Source: Marinobacter sp. (lineage in GTDB: Bacteria > Pseudomonadota > Gammaproteobacteria > Pseudomonadales > Oleiphilaceae). From it: a stretch of DNA of 64,000 nucleotides. The DNA is taken from the NCBI GenBank assembly GCA_018402255.1, contig JAGYIS010000009.1:434001-498000 (forward strand), written 5' to 3'. A model generated the notes under the pieces. That model ran no database searches. It was given only the letters and a program-made list of their open reading frames with translations, and was not told the DNA's origin. This document shows positions 47,085 through 56,046 of the stretch, in pieces; position 1 is the stretch's first letter; each line of letters opens with the position of its first letter. Made by a program: the position numbers and the translations under genes.

Positions 47085-47711
47085 GTGTTCGAGCTGTTGA
47101 AAGCTGGTGGCATCCTGATGGTGCCGATTGTTGCCTGTTCCATCCTGGCGCTTGCCATTGTTCTGGAGCGATTCTGGACGCTCAGGCCCTCAAGGGTCGC
47201 GCCCGTTCAGTCCATTAATGAACTCTGGCGCTGGATCAAGAAGAAAGAACTTAACGGGCGCAAGCTCAAGGCGTTGCAGGGGTCTTCTCCCCTTGGGCGC
47301 ATCCTCGCTGGCGGGCTGATCAATGCCAAGCACGGCCGGGATATCATGAAAGAAAGTATTGAGCATGAGGCCAGTCAGGTTATTCATGAACTCGAACGCT
47401 TCCTGAACCCGCTGGGCACCATTGCCACGATTACCCCGTTGCTGGGCTTGCTTGGCACCGTTATCGGTATGATCAAGGTCTTTGCCGAGATCCAGCTGGC
47501 AGGTGTTGGCAATGCCGGCAACCTTGCCGGTGGCATTTCCGAAGCGTTGATTACCACGGCCTCAGGGTTGAGTGTCGCCATCCCGGCACTGATCTGTCAT
47601 CGTTATTTCATTCGTCGTGTTGATGAGCTGGTGGTCAATATGGAGCAGGAAGCCATTAAGCTGGTCGAAGTGGTTCATGGTGACCGTGAAATCGACGTGG
47701 AAGGAGCCTGA
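47085..47711 (+). CDS. exbB: ExbB/TolQ/MotA-family proton channel protein
   Basis: A 208-residue inner-membrane protein with three helices: residues 8-28, then a pair at about 108-130 and 155-180. With its ExbD partner it makes a proton-driven motor. GTIATITPLLGLLGTVIGMI and SEALITTASGLSVAIPALICHRYF are family signatures. It starts at GTG and lies 5 bp before exbD. The location upstream of msbA-lpxK, without tonB, sets it apart from the classic TonB or Tol operons; its energy user is unknown. Confidence 0.92.
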   Translation: MFELLKAGGILMVPIVACSILALAIVLERFWTLRPSRVAPVQSINELWRWIKKKELNGRKLKALQGSSPLGRILAGGLINAKHGRDIMKESIEHEASQVIHELERFLNPLGTIATITPLLGLLGTVIGMIKVFAEIQLAGVGNAGNLAGGISEALITTASGLSVAIPALICHRYFIRRVDELVVNMEQEAIKLVEVVHGDREIDVEGA

Positions 47712-47716
47712 ACGCC

Positions 47717-48142
47717 GTGAAGTTCAAGCGCCAGAGAAGCCAGGAAGTCGGGGTCGACCTGACGCCACTGATTGATGTGGTGTTCCTGCTGCTGATTTTC
47801 TTTATGGTGTCCACCACCTTCACCCGGGAAAGTCACCTGCAGGTAGAGTTGCCTGAGGCAAGTGGTGAGCCGGCCTCGCCATCAGAGTTACGTCAGATTG
47901 ATGTCGTGATCAATGCCGAAGGTCAGTACATTCTTAATGAACGGACGCTGGTCAATAACCGTCGTGAGACCCTCGAACGGGGTGTCAGTGAATTGGCTGA
48001 GGGAGACAATAGCCTGCCGTATATCATTACAGCGGATGCCCGGACTCCCCATGAATATGTTGTACGTGCCATGGATGTGGCCGGTCGCCTGGGGTTTGCC
48101 AAACTGAGCATAACCACAGAGCGGGAGGCTGAGAATCCGTGA
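47717..48142 (+). CDS. exbD: ExbD/TolR-family biopolymer transport protein
   Basis: A 141-residue protein with one N-terminal helix (about 17-37) and a periplasmic ExbD/TolR domain. VDLTPLIDVVFLLLIFFMVS contains the essential Asp in the helix (DVVFLL). It starts at GTG and ends in a GTGA overlap with msbA. Pair of the ExbB-like protein at 47085. Confidence 0.93.
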   Translation: MKFKRQRSQEVGVDLTPLIDVVFLLLIFFMVSTTFTRESHLQVELPEASGEPASPSELRQIDVVINAEGQYILNERTLVNNRRETLERGVSELAEGDNSLPYIITADARTPHEYVVRAMDVAGRLGFAKLSITTEREAENP

Positions 48143-49911
48143 TTGATTCCAGGCCTGAGCCGCTCCCGGTCCCGCCCGTCAGCAGCTGGGCAACATACAA
48201 ACGTCTGCTTCGTTATGTAAAACCGTTCTGGTTTGCGTTTTCGCTTGCTGTATTCGGCAACATCATTTATGCCGCCGCATCCACCGGTATGGCGGCAGCG
48301 ATGGAGTATGTGATTACGGCGATCGAAAACCCGACCGATCAGAACCGGCTGATGCTCACCAGTTTGATCGTCGGCATTTTTGCATTGCGTGGGGTAGGGA
48401 CGTTTTTCAGTCAGTATTTCATCAGCTATGTTGGCCGTCAGGTCATCAATGCGCTCAGAAATGACGTGTTTGATCGTCTGATGAGCCTGCCGTCCCGCTA
48501 CTTTGACGACAACGCGGCCGGGCGTTTGGTGTCCAAGCTCACGTTTAACGTGGAGCAGGTGGCCGAGGCCGCCACCAACGCCATTACCATTACCCTGCGC
48601 GAAGGCCTGACCATTGTTGGGCTGCTGGGCTTCATGCTTTACACCAACTGGAAGCTGACCCTGGTGTTCCTGACGGTGGGGCCGGTGATCGGCCTGGTCG
48701 TGAACTATGCCAGTAAGCGTTTTCGCAAGATCAGTCAGCGAATTCAGGGCTCGATGGGCGATATTACCCATGTCGCCTCGGAGACGATTTCCGGCTACCG
48801 CGTGGTTCGGACTTTCGGTGGAGAGGATTATGAGCGTGAACGGTTTCGTGATGTCAGTAACCGGAACCTGAAGCAGAGCCTGAAGATGGCGTCCACCCAG
48901 GCCATCAGCGTGCCGGTGATTCAGGTGTTGGTGGCCATCGCCATAGCGGCTCTGGTCTGGACCATGCTGGCACCTGAAATTCGGGGTGAAATGAGCACCG
49001 GTCAGTTGATTGCCTTTATCACCGCAGCAACTACCATGGCCAAACCTATCCGCCAGGTTACTTCAGTACACGCCAAGATTCAGAAAGGTGTTGCCGCCGC
49101 CTACGATGTGTTCGAAACCATGGACGAAGAGCCGGAAGAAGACGACGGCAAGTACTCCCCCGATCGGGTGAACGGCGACATCGAGTTCGATAAGGTGTGC
49201 TTCCGTTACCGTGACCAGCTGGATAATGTGCTGGATGGCATCTCAGTCAATGTTCCCGCTGGTCAGAGTGTTGCTCTGGTGGGCCGTTCTGGCAGTGGCA
49301 AGTCATCCATGGTCAGCCTGCTGCCACGGTTCTATGAGTACACTGGTGGTGATATCCGGATTGACGGTCGTTCGTTGAAGGAGTTCTCTCTCAAAGGCCT
49401 GCGGTCCCAGATTGCCCTCGTGAACCAGAATGTTGTGCTGTTCAACGACACCATCGCCGCTAACATTGCCTACGGTGCATTGCGTGACTGCAGTCGCGAG
49501 GAGGTTCGGGAGGCGGCGGCGAAAGCCCACGCCCTGGAATTTATTGATCGCATGCCGGAAGGCCTGGACACGATGATTGGCGATAACGGTGTCATGCTGT
49601 CTGGCGGACAGCGTCAGCGACTGGCGATTGCCCGTGCATTGCTGAAAAACGCACCCATTCTGATTCTGGACGAAGCAACCTCGGCTCTCGATACCGAGTC
49701 TGAGCGACACATTCAGGAGGCCCTTGAGACGGTGATGGCTGGCCGGACCACACTGGTCATCGCGCACCGGCTGTCTACCATTGAAAAAGCCGACCGTATT
49801 CTGGTGATGGACAAGGGGCGCATTGTTGAATCTGGCACCCATGATGAGCTGCTGATGATGGGCGGTGCCTACGCCCAGTTGCACCAGATACAGTTCAGCG
49901 AGCATGCATGA
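48139..49911 (+). CDS. msbA: Lipid A export permease/ATP-binding protein MsbA
   Basis: A 590-residue half-transporter that flips lipid A-core across the inner membrane. There are six N-terminal helices (about 25-320) and an ABC domain with Walker A GRSGSGKSSM (about 388), signature LSGGQRQRLAIARALL, and Walker B ILILDEATSALD. Length is near E. coli MsbA (582). It begins at GTG (overlap 4 bp with exbD) and ends in an ATGA overlap with lpxK, the usual msbA-lpxK pair. Confidence 0.97.
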   Translation: MIDSRPEPLPVPPVSSWATYKRLLRYVKPFWFAFSLAVFGNIIYAAASTGMAAAMEYVITAIENPTDQNRLMLTSLIVGIFALRGVGTFFSQYFISYVGRQVINALRNDVFDRLMSLPSRYFDDNAAGRLVSKLTFNVEQVAEAATNAITITLREGLTIVGLLGFMLYTNWKLTLVFLTVGPVIGLVVNYASKRFRKISQRIQGSMGDITHVASETISGYRVVRTFGGEDYERERFRDVSNRNLKQSLKMASTQAISVPVIQVLVAIAIAALVWTMLAPEIRGEMSTGQLIAFITAATTMAKPIRQVTSVHAKIQKGVAAAYDVFETMDEEPEEDDGKYSPDRVNGDIEFDKVCFRYRDQLDNVLDGISVNVPAGQSVALVGRSGSGKSSMVSLLPRFYEYTGGDIRIDGRSLKEFSLKGLRSQIALVNQNVVLFNDTIAANIAYGALRDCSREEVREAAAKAHALEFIDRMPEGLDTMIGDNGVMLSGGQRQRLAIARALLKNAPILILDEATSALDTESERHIQEALETVMAGRTTLVIAHRLSTIEKADRILVMDKGRIVESGTHDELLMMGGAYAQLHQIQFSEHA

Positions 49912-50969
49912 GTGGCGGTCTGATTGATCGTGTTTGGTACGGCCAGGGCAAGCCCCTTGCCGTACTGGCGCCGCTGGCCTGGTTGTATCGTGTTGTCTCC
50001 GAATCGAAAAGACGTAAAGCCTGGCAGGCCCGGAACGAGGCTTTGCCGATTCCGGTTGTGGTGGTGGGTAATATTACCGCCGGAGGCACGGGCAAGTCGC
50101 CGCTAACGGCGCGGCTGGTGCAGCGGATGCAGCAGGCTGGATGGCGACCGGTCATCCTCAGTCGCGGTTACGGTGGCAAGAGTGATCACTACCCGTTATT
50201 GGTCACTGCCTCCACCGCGGTCACTGCCAGTGGGGACGAACCTCTGATGTTGGCGTTGGCCACCGGGTGCCCGGTGGTGGTAGATCCGGATCGTTGCCGG
50301 GGTGCGCATTGGGCTCTGGAGCAGAATCTGGGCGATGTGCTGATTTGCGACGATGGCCTTCAGCATTATCGATTGCCAAGAGACATAGAGCTGGCTGTTT
50401 TTGATGCCCGGCGCGGCGTTGGCAACGGCGCACTGATACCGGTAGGGCCCCTGCGGGAGCCGACCTCGCGACTGGCGACGGTGGATTTTGTCATCCTGAA
50501 CGGAGCAGAATTCCCGCAGCCAGGCCAGTCGATGGATGAATTTGCCAATATCGAACACCCTGACATTCATGCCATGGCGTTGCGGCCCTCTGCGGTGGTC
50601 AACCTGAATTCTGGCGAAACGCTGGCACCTGATGCTCTCAAGGGGCAGTCGGTGCGCGCTGTTGCCGGCATCGGCAACCCGGTACGTTTCTTTGACACCC
50701 TCAGGGCCCTGGGGGCAGAGGTTCAGGAGGTTGCCCTGGCGGACCATCATCGATTTCGTCCGGAAGATCTTGGCTCCAGCCCTGGCGAGTGGCTGGTGAT
50801 GACCGCCAAAGATGCGGTCAAGTGTCGGGAGTTTGCCCCAGAAAATGCCTGGGTATTGACCGTCGAGGCCTGCTTGTCTGAACCTTTCGAACAACGATTT
50901 CTGGAGCGGCTCAGCGCCTGTTCTGAGCTGTTGCAACAACAAAATACTGGGAGAACACCTCATGGATAA
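49908..50969 (+). CDS. lpxK: Tetraacyldisaccharide 4'-kinase LpxK
   Basis: A 353-residue inner-membrane kinase that phosphorylates the 4' position of the lipid A disaccharide. The P-loop is [20 protein letters not shown], followed by [16 protein letters not shown] and the [15 protein letters not shown] catalytic stretch. It overlaps msbA by 4 bp and the Trm112-like gene by 8 bp. Confidence 0.97.
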   Translation: MSGGLIDRVWYGQGKPLAVLAPLAWLYRVVSESKRRKAWQARNEALPIPVVVVGNITAGGTGKSPLTARLVQRMQQAGWRPVILSRGYGGKSDHYPLLVTASTAVTASGDEPLMLALATGCPVVVDPDRCRGAHWALEQNLGDVLICDDGLQHYRLPRDIELAVFDARRGVGNGALIPVGPLREPTSRLATVDFVILNGAEFPQPGQSMDEFANIEHPDIHAMALRPSAVVNLNSGETLAPDALKGQSVRAVAGIGNPVRFFDTLRALGAEVQEVALADHHRFRPEDLGSSPGEWLVMTAKDAVKCREFAPENAWVLTVEACLSEPFEQRFLERLSACSELLQQQNTGRTPHG

Positions 50970-51150
50970 AAAATTGCTGGCTATGTTGGCTTGCCCGGTC
51001 TGCAAGGGCGAGCTCAAACTCAACGAGGCACGTACCGAGTTGACCTGCTACCACGACGCCATGGCCTTTCCGGTTCGCGAAGGCATTCCGGTCATGTTGG
51101 CCAGCGAGGCCCGCACACTGAGCACTGACGAGCGCCTCGATAAACACTGA
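50962..51150 (+). CDS. ycaR: Trm112-like zinc-ribbon protein (YcaR family)
   Basis: A 62-residue protein of the Trm112p/YcaR family, usually found between lpxK and kds[22 protein letters not shown], and [17 protein letters not shown], are conserved. The Cys pair CPVC and a third Cys (LTCYHD) suggest metal binding. Function in bacteria is not known. It overlaps lpxK by 8 bp. Confidence 0.9.
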   Translation: MDKKLLAMLACPVCKGELKLNEARTELTCYHDAMAFPVREGIPVMLASEARTLSTDERLDKH

Positions 51151-51176
51151 TCCATCCGCCAGCAGGACGCACCCGC

Positions 51177-51962
51177 ATGTCATTTACCGTTGTCATTCCC
51201 GCCCGCTTTGCCTCCAGCCGGTTACCCGGCAAGCCCTTGGCCATGATTGCCGGCAAGCCGATGATCCAGCATGTGTGCGAGCGTGCCGGTGAAAGTCGGG
51301 CCGACCGGGTTGTGGTGGCCACGGATGACGAACGGATTCAGCAAGCCTGCCAGCACTTCGGTGCAGAGGTGGTGATGACATCCCCTCATCACGCCAGTGG
51401 CACTGACCGGTTAGAAGAAGTCGCCAGAAAGCTGGGTCTGGCCCCGGAGCACAGGGTTGTGAATGTTCAGGGCGATGAACCCCTGATTCCGCCGGCGTTG
51501 ATCAATCAGGTAGCGGACAATCTGGATCACTATCCGGAAGTGGCCATTGCGACCCTCTGCGAACGTATTCACGATGCCCGCCAGGTGTTCAATCCAAATG
51601 TGGTGAAGGTGGTATTTGACGCCCGCGGCATAGCTCACTATTTCAGCCGGGCACCGATTCCCTGGGCTCGGGATTACTGGCCCGCGAACGCCTCGGTAGC
51701 GGATGTCGACCTGCCGGATGGCATCGGTTATTTCCGCCACATTGGCATCTACGGCTACCGTGCCAGTGTGCTAGGTCAGTTTGTCAGCTGGGCACCGGCA
51801 CCGACCGAGCAGATAGAGGCGCTGGAGCAGTTGCGCGCTCTGTACAACGGTGCCCGTATTCATGTGGATATTGCCGACCGCCCACCCGCGCCAGGGGTTG
51901 ATACCGAAGAAGACCTGGCCCGGGTGAGAGCTCTGTTAGAAGCAGGAGGACGTTATGCCTGA
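51177..51962 (+). CDS. kdsB: 3-deoxy-manno-octulosonate cytidylyltransferase KdsB
   Basis: A 261-residue enzyme that activates Kdo as CMP-Kdo for lipopolysaccharide core. [18 protein letters not shown] binds CTP, and [12 protein letters not shown] and [12 protein letters not shown] are active-site segments. It overlaps the phosphatase gene by 8 bp. Together with LpxK and MsbA it belongs to one LPS-building run. Confidence 0.97.
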   Translation: MSFTVVIPARFASSRLPGKPLAMIAGKPMIQHVCERAGESRADRVVVATDDERIQQACQHFGAEVVMTSPHHASGTDRLEEVARKLGLAPEHRVVNVQGDEPLIPPALINQVADNLDHYPEVAIATLCERIHDARQVFNPNVVKVVFDARGIAHYFSRAPIPWARDYWPANASVADVDLPDGIGYFRHIGIYGYRASVLGQFVSWAPAPTEQIEALEQLRALYNGARIHVDIADRPPAPGVDTEEDLARVRALLEAGGRYA

Positions 51963-52434
51963 GCAGATCAGCGTATTGTTTGTGTGCCTTGGCAACATCT
52001 GCCGTTCGCCGACGGCCGAGGGTGTGTTCCGGCAACTCGCCACGGATCAAGGGCTGGCGGATCGCCTGCATATTGATTCCTGCGGCACTGGTAACTGGCA
52101 TCTTGGAAAAGCGCCGGATGCCCGATCCATGGAGGCGGCTGGCCGCCGGGGTATCGATATCAGCGGCCTTCGGGCGCGCCAGATCAAGGTGGACGACCTC
52201 GATCAGTATGATTATGTGCTGGTGATGGACCGTCAGAACCTGGCGGACGTCAGGGATCTGTGGCACCAGAACGGAGGTGCAGAGCCCCGGTTGTTCCTTG
52301 AGTTCGGTGAGTCCGGGCAGGCTGAAGTGCCAGACCCCTATTATGGCGGTGAAGACGGGTTTGAGCGGGTCCTGGACTTGATACACGATGCCAGCAAGGG
52401 CTTGCTGGACGACATCCGGAGGCGACTCACTTGA
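51955..52434 (+). CDS. Low molecular weight protein-tyrosine phosphatase
   Basis: A 159-residue cytoplasmic phosphatase. The P-loop is [14 protein letters not shown] (C-x5-R-S), and the general acid Asp is in [19 protein letters not shown] near residue 128. All catalytic positions are present. Such enzymes can act with tyrosine kinases of polysaccharide export, but none is encoded here. It lies between kdsB and murB with overlaps on both sides, as in Pseudomonas (PA2978, from memory). Confidence 0.93.
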   Translation: MPEQISVLFVCLGNICRSPTAEGVFRQLATDQGLADRLHIDSCGTGNWHLGKAPDARSMEAAGRRGIDISGLRARQIKVDDLDQYDYVLVMDRQNLADVRDLWHQNGGAEPRLFLEFGESGQAEVPDPYYGGEDGFERVLDLIHDASKGLLDDIRRRLT

Positions 52435-53468
52435 GCCAGGGCCTCACCATTGATGAGCAGGCCAGCCTGAGTGATCTGAACACCCTGGCGGTTGCCGCCC
52501 AGGCCCGGTATCTGGTGGCTATTGCCAGCGAGAGCCAGTTGCGGGAGGCGCTGAACTGGGCTGCCGATCGCAAGCTGGATACACTGGTGCTTGGCGGTGG
52601 CAGCAATCTGGTGTTTGCCGGTGACTATGATGGCCTGGTGCTGCACATGGCCATTCGGGGGCGAAGCTGGGAGCAGGTCAGTGGCGATGATGCGGTGCTG
52701 ATACTGGGCGCCGGCGAGAATTGGCATGATGCCGTAATATACGCAGCCCGGTCAGGGTACCGCGGCATTGAGAACCTGGCACTGATTCCCGGCACTGCCG
52801 GTGCGGCTCCAGTGCAGAACATCGGCGCTTACGGTGTTGAGTTGGGCGATACCCTGATAAGTGTTACAGCACTCGATCGAAGCACGATGGGATCGGTTAC
52901 CCTGACGGCAGCAGATTGCGAGTTTGGCTACCGGGATAGTCTATTCAAGCGTCACCCCGGCCGCTACATTATTCTGGAAATCCGCCTTGGGTTATCCCGC
53001 TCACGCCCCCTCAAACTGGGATATCGAGATCTTCAGGACTACCTGGGGGATACCGACACGGCCTCTTTAACACCCCTGGATGTGGCCGAAGCCGTTATGG
53101 CGGTGCGCCGGCGCAAGTTGCCGGACCCTGCGGTGTTGCCCAATGTGGGCAGCTTCTTCAAGAACCCGGTCGTTGATGCTGGGTTGTATGAGCGTTTGCA
53201 TGCGCAGTGCCCTGACCTGGTCTCTTATCCTGCGGAGCAGGGCGTTAAACTGGCGGCCGCCTGGTTGATCGATCAGGCCGGCTGGAAAGGCTTCCGCAGT
53301 GCCCGGGTCGGAATTCATAACCGACAGGCGCTGGTGTTGATCAATCACTCGGGTGGTACCGGTGAGGATGTACTGACTCTGGCGGAAGAGGTGCGTCAGT
53401 CTGTGCAGGAGAAGTTCGGGGTAGAGCTGGAGATGGAACCAGGCATCGTTGGCTGCCGGTCGTCTTGA
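52431..53468 (+). CDS. murB: UDP-N-acetylenolpyruvoylglucosamine reductase MurB
   Basis: A 345-residue FAD enzyme that makes UDP-N-acetylmuramate. LVLGGGSNLVF binds FAD, NLALIPGTAGAAPVQNIGAYG and RRRKLPDPAVLPNVGSFFKNP (with the catalytic Ser) are conserved. It is the longer type I MurB, close in length to E. coli (342). A 4-bp overlap joins it to the phosphatase gene, and a long hairpin follows. Confidence 0.97.
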   Translation: MSQGLTIDEQASLSDLNTLAVAAQARYLVAIASESQLREALNWAADRKLDTLVLGGGSNLVFAGDYDGLVLHMAIRGRSWEQVSGDDAVLILGAGENWHDAVIYAARSGYRGIENLALIPGTAGAAPVQNIGAYGVELGDTLISVTALDRSTMGSVTLTAADCEFGYRDSLFKRHPGRYIILEIRLGLSRSRPLKLGYRDLQDYLGDTDTASLTPLDVAEAVMAVRRRKLPDPAVLPNVGSFFKNPVVDAGLYERLHAQCPDLVSYPAEQGVKLAAAWLIDQAGWKGFRSARVGIHNRQALVLINHSGGTGEDVLTLAEEVRQSVQEKFGVELEMEPGIVGCRSS

Positions 53469-53471
53469 TGC

Positions 53472-53512
53472 GGCCGTTCCGGACGATCGATAAAGCGACG
53501 CCCGGAACGGCC
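53472..53512. terminator. Hairpin between convergent murB and proS
   Basis: GGCCGTTCCGG (53472-53482) and CCGGAACGGCC (53502-53512) form a perfect 11-bp stem with a 19-nt loop. There is no T-run on either side, so it may end transcription weakly or need Rho. Confidence 0.5.
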
Positions 53513-53520
53513 AGAAGAAC

Positions 53521-55254
53521 TTACAGGCCGCCTTTTGGAGAGGCCTTCACCAGGAACAGCAGGGCATCTTCGACGGCAATATCCTGCTTGTCTTTATCGC
53601 GACGACCCTTGTATTCCAGGGTGCCAGCCGTGAGACCGCGCTCGGAAACCACAAACCGGTGCGGTATGCCCATCAGCTCCATATCCGCAAACTTCACGCC
53701 CGGGCGCTCGTTCCGGTCGTCCAGCAACACGTCATAGCCAGCCTGGCGCAGTTGCTCGTAGAGTTTCTCGCCAGCTTCAGCAACGATCGGTGACTTGTGT
53801 GCATTCAGAGTCACAATGGCCACCTCGAACGGGGCAATGGCGTCTGGCCAGATGATGCCCTTGTCGTCATGGTTCTGCTCGATGGAGGCCGCAACGATAC
53901 GGGAAACCCCGATGCCGTAGCAGCCCATTTCCATGATCACGGTCTTGCCGTTCTCATCCAGTACGGTGGCGTTCATGGCCGAGCTGTATTTGTTGCCCAG
54001 CTTGAAGATGTGGCCGACTTCGATGCCGCGACGGATTTCCAGCGTGCCCTTGCCGTCCGGGCTCAGGTCGCCTTCCACCACGTTGCGCAGATCTTCAACG
54101 CGGCCCATCGGCACATCTCTTTGCCAGTTTACGCCGGTCAGGTGGTAGTCATCCTTGTTGGCACCGCAGACAAAGTCGGCCAGATGGGCGGCGCTGCGAT
54201 CAATAATCACAGGCACCGGAAGGTTCACCGGGCCAATAGAGCCTGGTTTGCAGCCAATGGCTTTTTCGATCTCTTCATCGGTCGCCATGGTCAGCGGCTC
54301 GGCAATTCCTGGCAGGTTTTCCGCTTTGATTTCGTTCAGGGTATGGTCGCCGCGCAGAATAAGTGCCACCAGGCCGGCATTGCCATTGTCATCGGCCTCA
54401 GCCTTGACCAGCAGCGTTTTAACGCTGCGCTCAGCCGGCAGGCCGAGGAACTGGGACACGGCGTCGATGGTCTTCTGATCCGGCGTGTGCACCTCAGTCA
54501 GCGATTCGGTGGCCTCAGGGCGCTCGCCTGCCGGAGCAACCGCTTCGGCTTTTTCCATGTTGGCGGCGTAGTCGCTGTCGGTGCTGAACACGATGGCATC
54601 TTCACCGGAGGACGCCAGCACGTGGAATTCGTGGGATGCACTGCCGCCGATCGCGCCAGAGTCTGCCTGTACCGGGCGGTAATCCAGGCCCAGACGGTCA
54701 AAGATGTTGCAGTAGGTCTGATGCATTACCTGGTAAGTGTCGTCCAGAGAAGCAGCATTCACGTGAAAGGAGTAGGCATCCTTCATGATGAACTCGCGAG
54801 CGCGCATTACGCCAAAACGGGGGCGTCGTTCGTCGCGGAATTTGGTCTGGATCTGGTAGAAATTGGCCGGCAGTTCCTTGTAGCTTTTCAGCTCATTGCG
54901 GATCAGGTCGGTGATCACTTCTTCATGAGTCGGGCCGAAGCAGAAGTCCCGTCCATGGCGATCGTTCATGCGCAGCAATTCGCCACCGTACTGTTCCCAG
55001 CGACCGGACTCCTGCCAGAGCTCCGCAGGCTGCACGGCCGGCATAAGCACTTCCTGGGCGCCGCTCTTGTCCATTTCTTCACGAACAATCCGCTCCACCT
55101 TGCGCAACGTGCGCAGGCCCATCGGCAGCCAGGAGTATAGGCCGGCGGCCAGCTTTCGGATCATGCCCGCGCGCAGCATCAGCTGATGGCTGATAATCTC
55201 GGCGTCGGCAGGGGTCTCTTTCTGGGTGGCAATCAGGTAACGGCTTGCTCGCAT
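53521..55254 (-). CDS. proS: Prolyl-tRNA synthetase (bacterial type)
   Basis: A 577-residue class II synthetase charging tRNA-Pro. Motif 1 to 3 regions can be seen: [45 protein letters not shown], and [14 protein letters not shown]. An editing insert of the YbaK type (about 220-390) is present, so it can clear Ala-tRNA-Pro. The C-terminal anticodon-binding domain ends [15 protein letters not shown]. It is transcribed alone and converges on murB. Confidence 0.97.
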   Translation of the reverse strand: MRASRYLIATQKETPADAEIISHQLMLRAGMIRKLAAGLYSWLPMGLRTLRKVERIVREEMDKSGAQEVLMPAVQPAELWQESGRWEQYGGELLRMNDRHGRDFCFGPTHEEVITDLIRNELKSYKELPANFYQIQTKFRDERRPRFGVMRAREFIMKDAYSFHVNAASLDDTYQVMHQTYCNIFDRLGLDYRPVQADSGAIGGSASHEFHVLASSGEDAIVFSTDSDYAANMEKAEAVAPAGERPEATESLTEVHTPDQKTIDAVSQFLGLPAERSVKTLLVKAEADDNGNAGLVALILRGDHTLNEIKAENLPGIAEPLTMATDEEIEKAIGCKPGSIGPVNLPVPVIIDRSAAHLADFVCGANKDDYHLTGVNWQRDVPMGRVEDLRNVVEGDLSPDGKGTLEIRRGIEVGHIFKLGNKYSSAMNATVLDENGKTVIMEMGCYGIGVSRIVAASIEQNHDDKGIIWPDAIAPFEVAIVTLNAHKSPIVAEAGEKLYEQLRQAGYDVLLDDRNERPGVKFADMELMGIPHRFVVSERGLTAGTLEYKGRRDKDKQDIAVEDALLFLVKASPKGGL

Positions 55255-55411
55255 CGTGTCTTCCGCTTTGATGAAAAGTAGGCATGTCGACTGAACGGCA
55301 GCAGGGCGTACCCGGGTCTGCCTGTCATTGTCGTAAAGTGGCGTTTATTGTACGGAGCCTGCGGCACAAGGTACAGACGATGAGGCTCGAATCTAGAGAC
55401 TGGCAGCCGCC

Positions 55412-55912
55412 TCAGGAAAGGTAACCCAGTGGCAAAGCGGTGCTGTCTATCACCCGCCGCAGCACAAAGCTGGAATGCACGCCGCTGACCCCCTGGATCC
55501 GGGTAATCCGATTGAGCAGAAACTGATGATAGTGGTCCATGTCGGGAACCACCACCTTCAGCATGTAATCGGCGCTCTGGCCAGTAATCAGATAGCATTC
55601 CTGAACTTCCGGAAATGCCGCGACTTGTTCTTCAAAGGCTGCGAAGCGTTCAGGAGTATGCCGATCCATGCCGATCAGAATAATAGCGGTCAGCGCGAGT
55701 CCCAGTTTTTTGTGATCCAGAATGGTGACGGTACGGACAATGATGCCGGCCTCTTCCAGAGTGCGGACCCGACGCAGGCAGGGGGAGGCAGACAAACCGA
55801 CTTTCTCGGCCAGCTGCTGATTGGTCAGTGATCCGTCCTTTTGCAATTGTTCGAGAATTTTTCGATCGATTTTGTCGATTCTCGCCAAGGCTTTGTCATT
55901 TGTCGCAATCAT
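55412..55912 (-). CDS. lrp: Lrp/AsnC-family transcriptional regulator
   Basis: A 166-residue regulator with an N-terminal helix-turn-helix (IDKIDRKILEQLQKDGSLTNQQLAEKV) and a C-terminal RAM ligand-binding domain (ECYLITGQSADYMLKVVVPD, then GVHSSFVLRRVID). Effectors of this class are usually amino acids. I take ATG 55912; the frame is open 9 codons further up. It is divergent from leuA, with 134 bp between, so it may control leucine synthesis. Confidence 0.93.
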   Translation of the reverse strand: MIATNDKALARIDKIDRKILEQLQKDGSLTNQQLAEKVGLSASPCLRRVRTLEEAGIIVRTVTILDHKKLGLALTAIILIGMDRHTPERFAAFEEQVAAFPEVQECYLITGQSADYMLKVVVPDMDHYHQFLLNRITRIQGVSGVHSSFVLRRVIDSTALPLGYLS

Positions 55913-55924
55913 ATTCTGTATCCA

Positions 55925-55946
55925 AATTATATTGAGCAATTATATT
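55925..55946. promoter_or_regulatory. A/T-rich direct repeat between lrp and leuA
   Basis: AATTATATT occurs at 55925-55933 and again at 55938-55946, 13 bp apart, in the gap between the divergent genes. Spaced A/T-rich half-sites like these suit an Lrp-family octamer. No leader peptide or attenuator is visible before leuA. Confidence 0.4.
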
Positions 55947-56046
55947 TCATTAAATACTGTCTTTGCTTCTAAATAGCAACCAAATAGCGCGCTGCTGGCG
56001 TTAAACTCTTTCTCATTGTCATGAATAGCGGAAGGAATGTTCAGAT

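Noticed and set aside
53797..55140. 447-codon open frame on the plus strand across proS
   Set aside because: Antisense to a full prolyl-tRNA synthetase; a product of GC-rich codon use.
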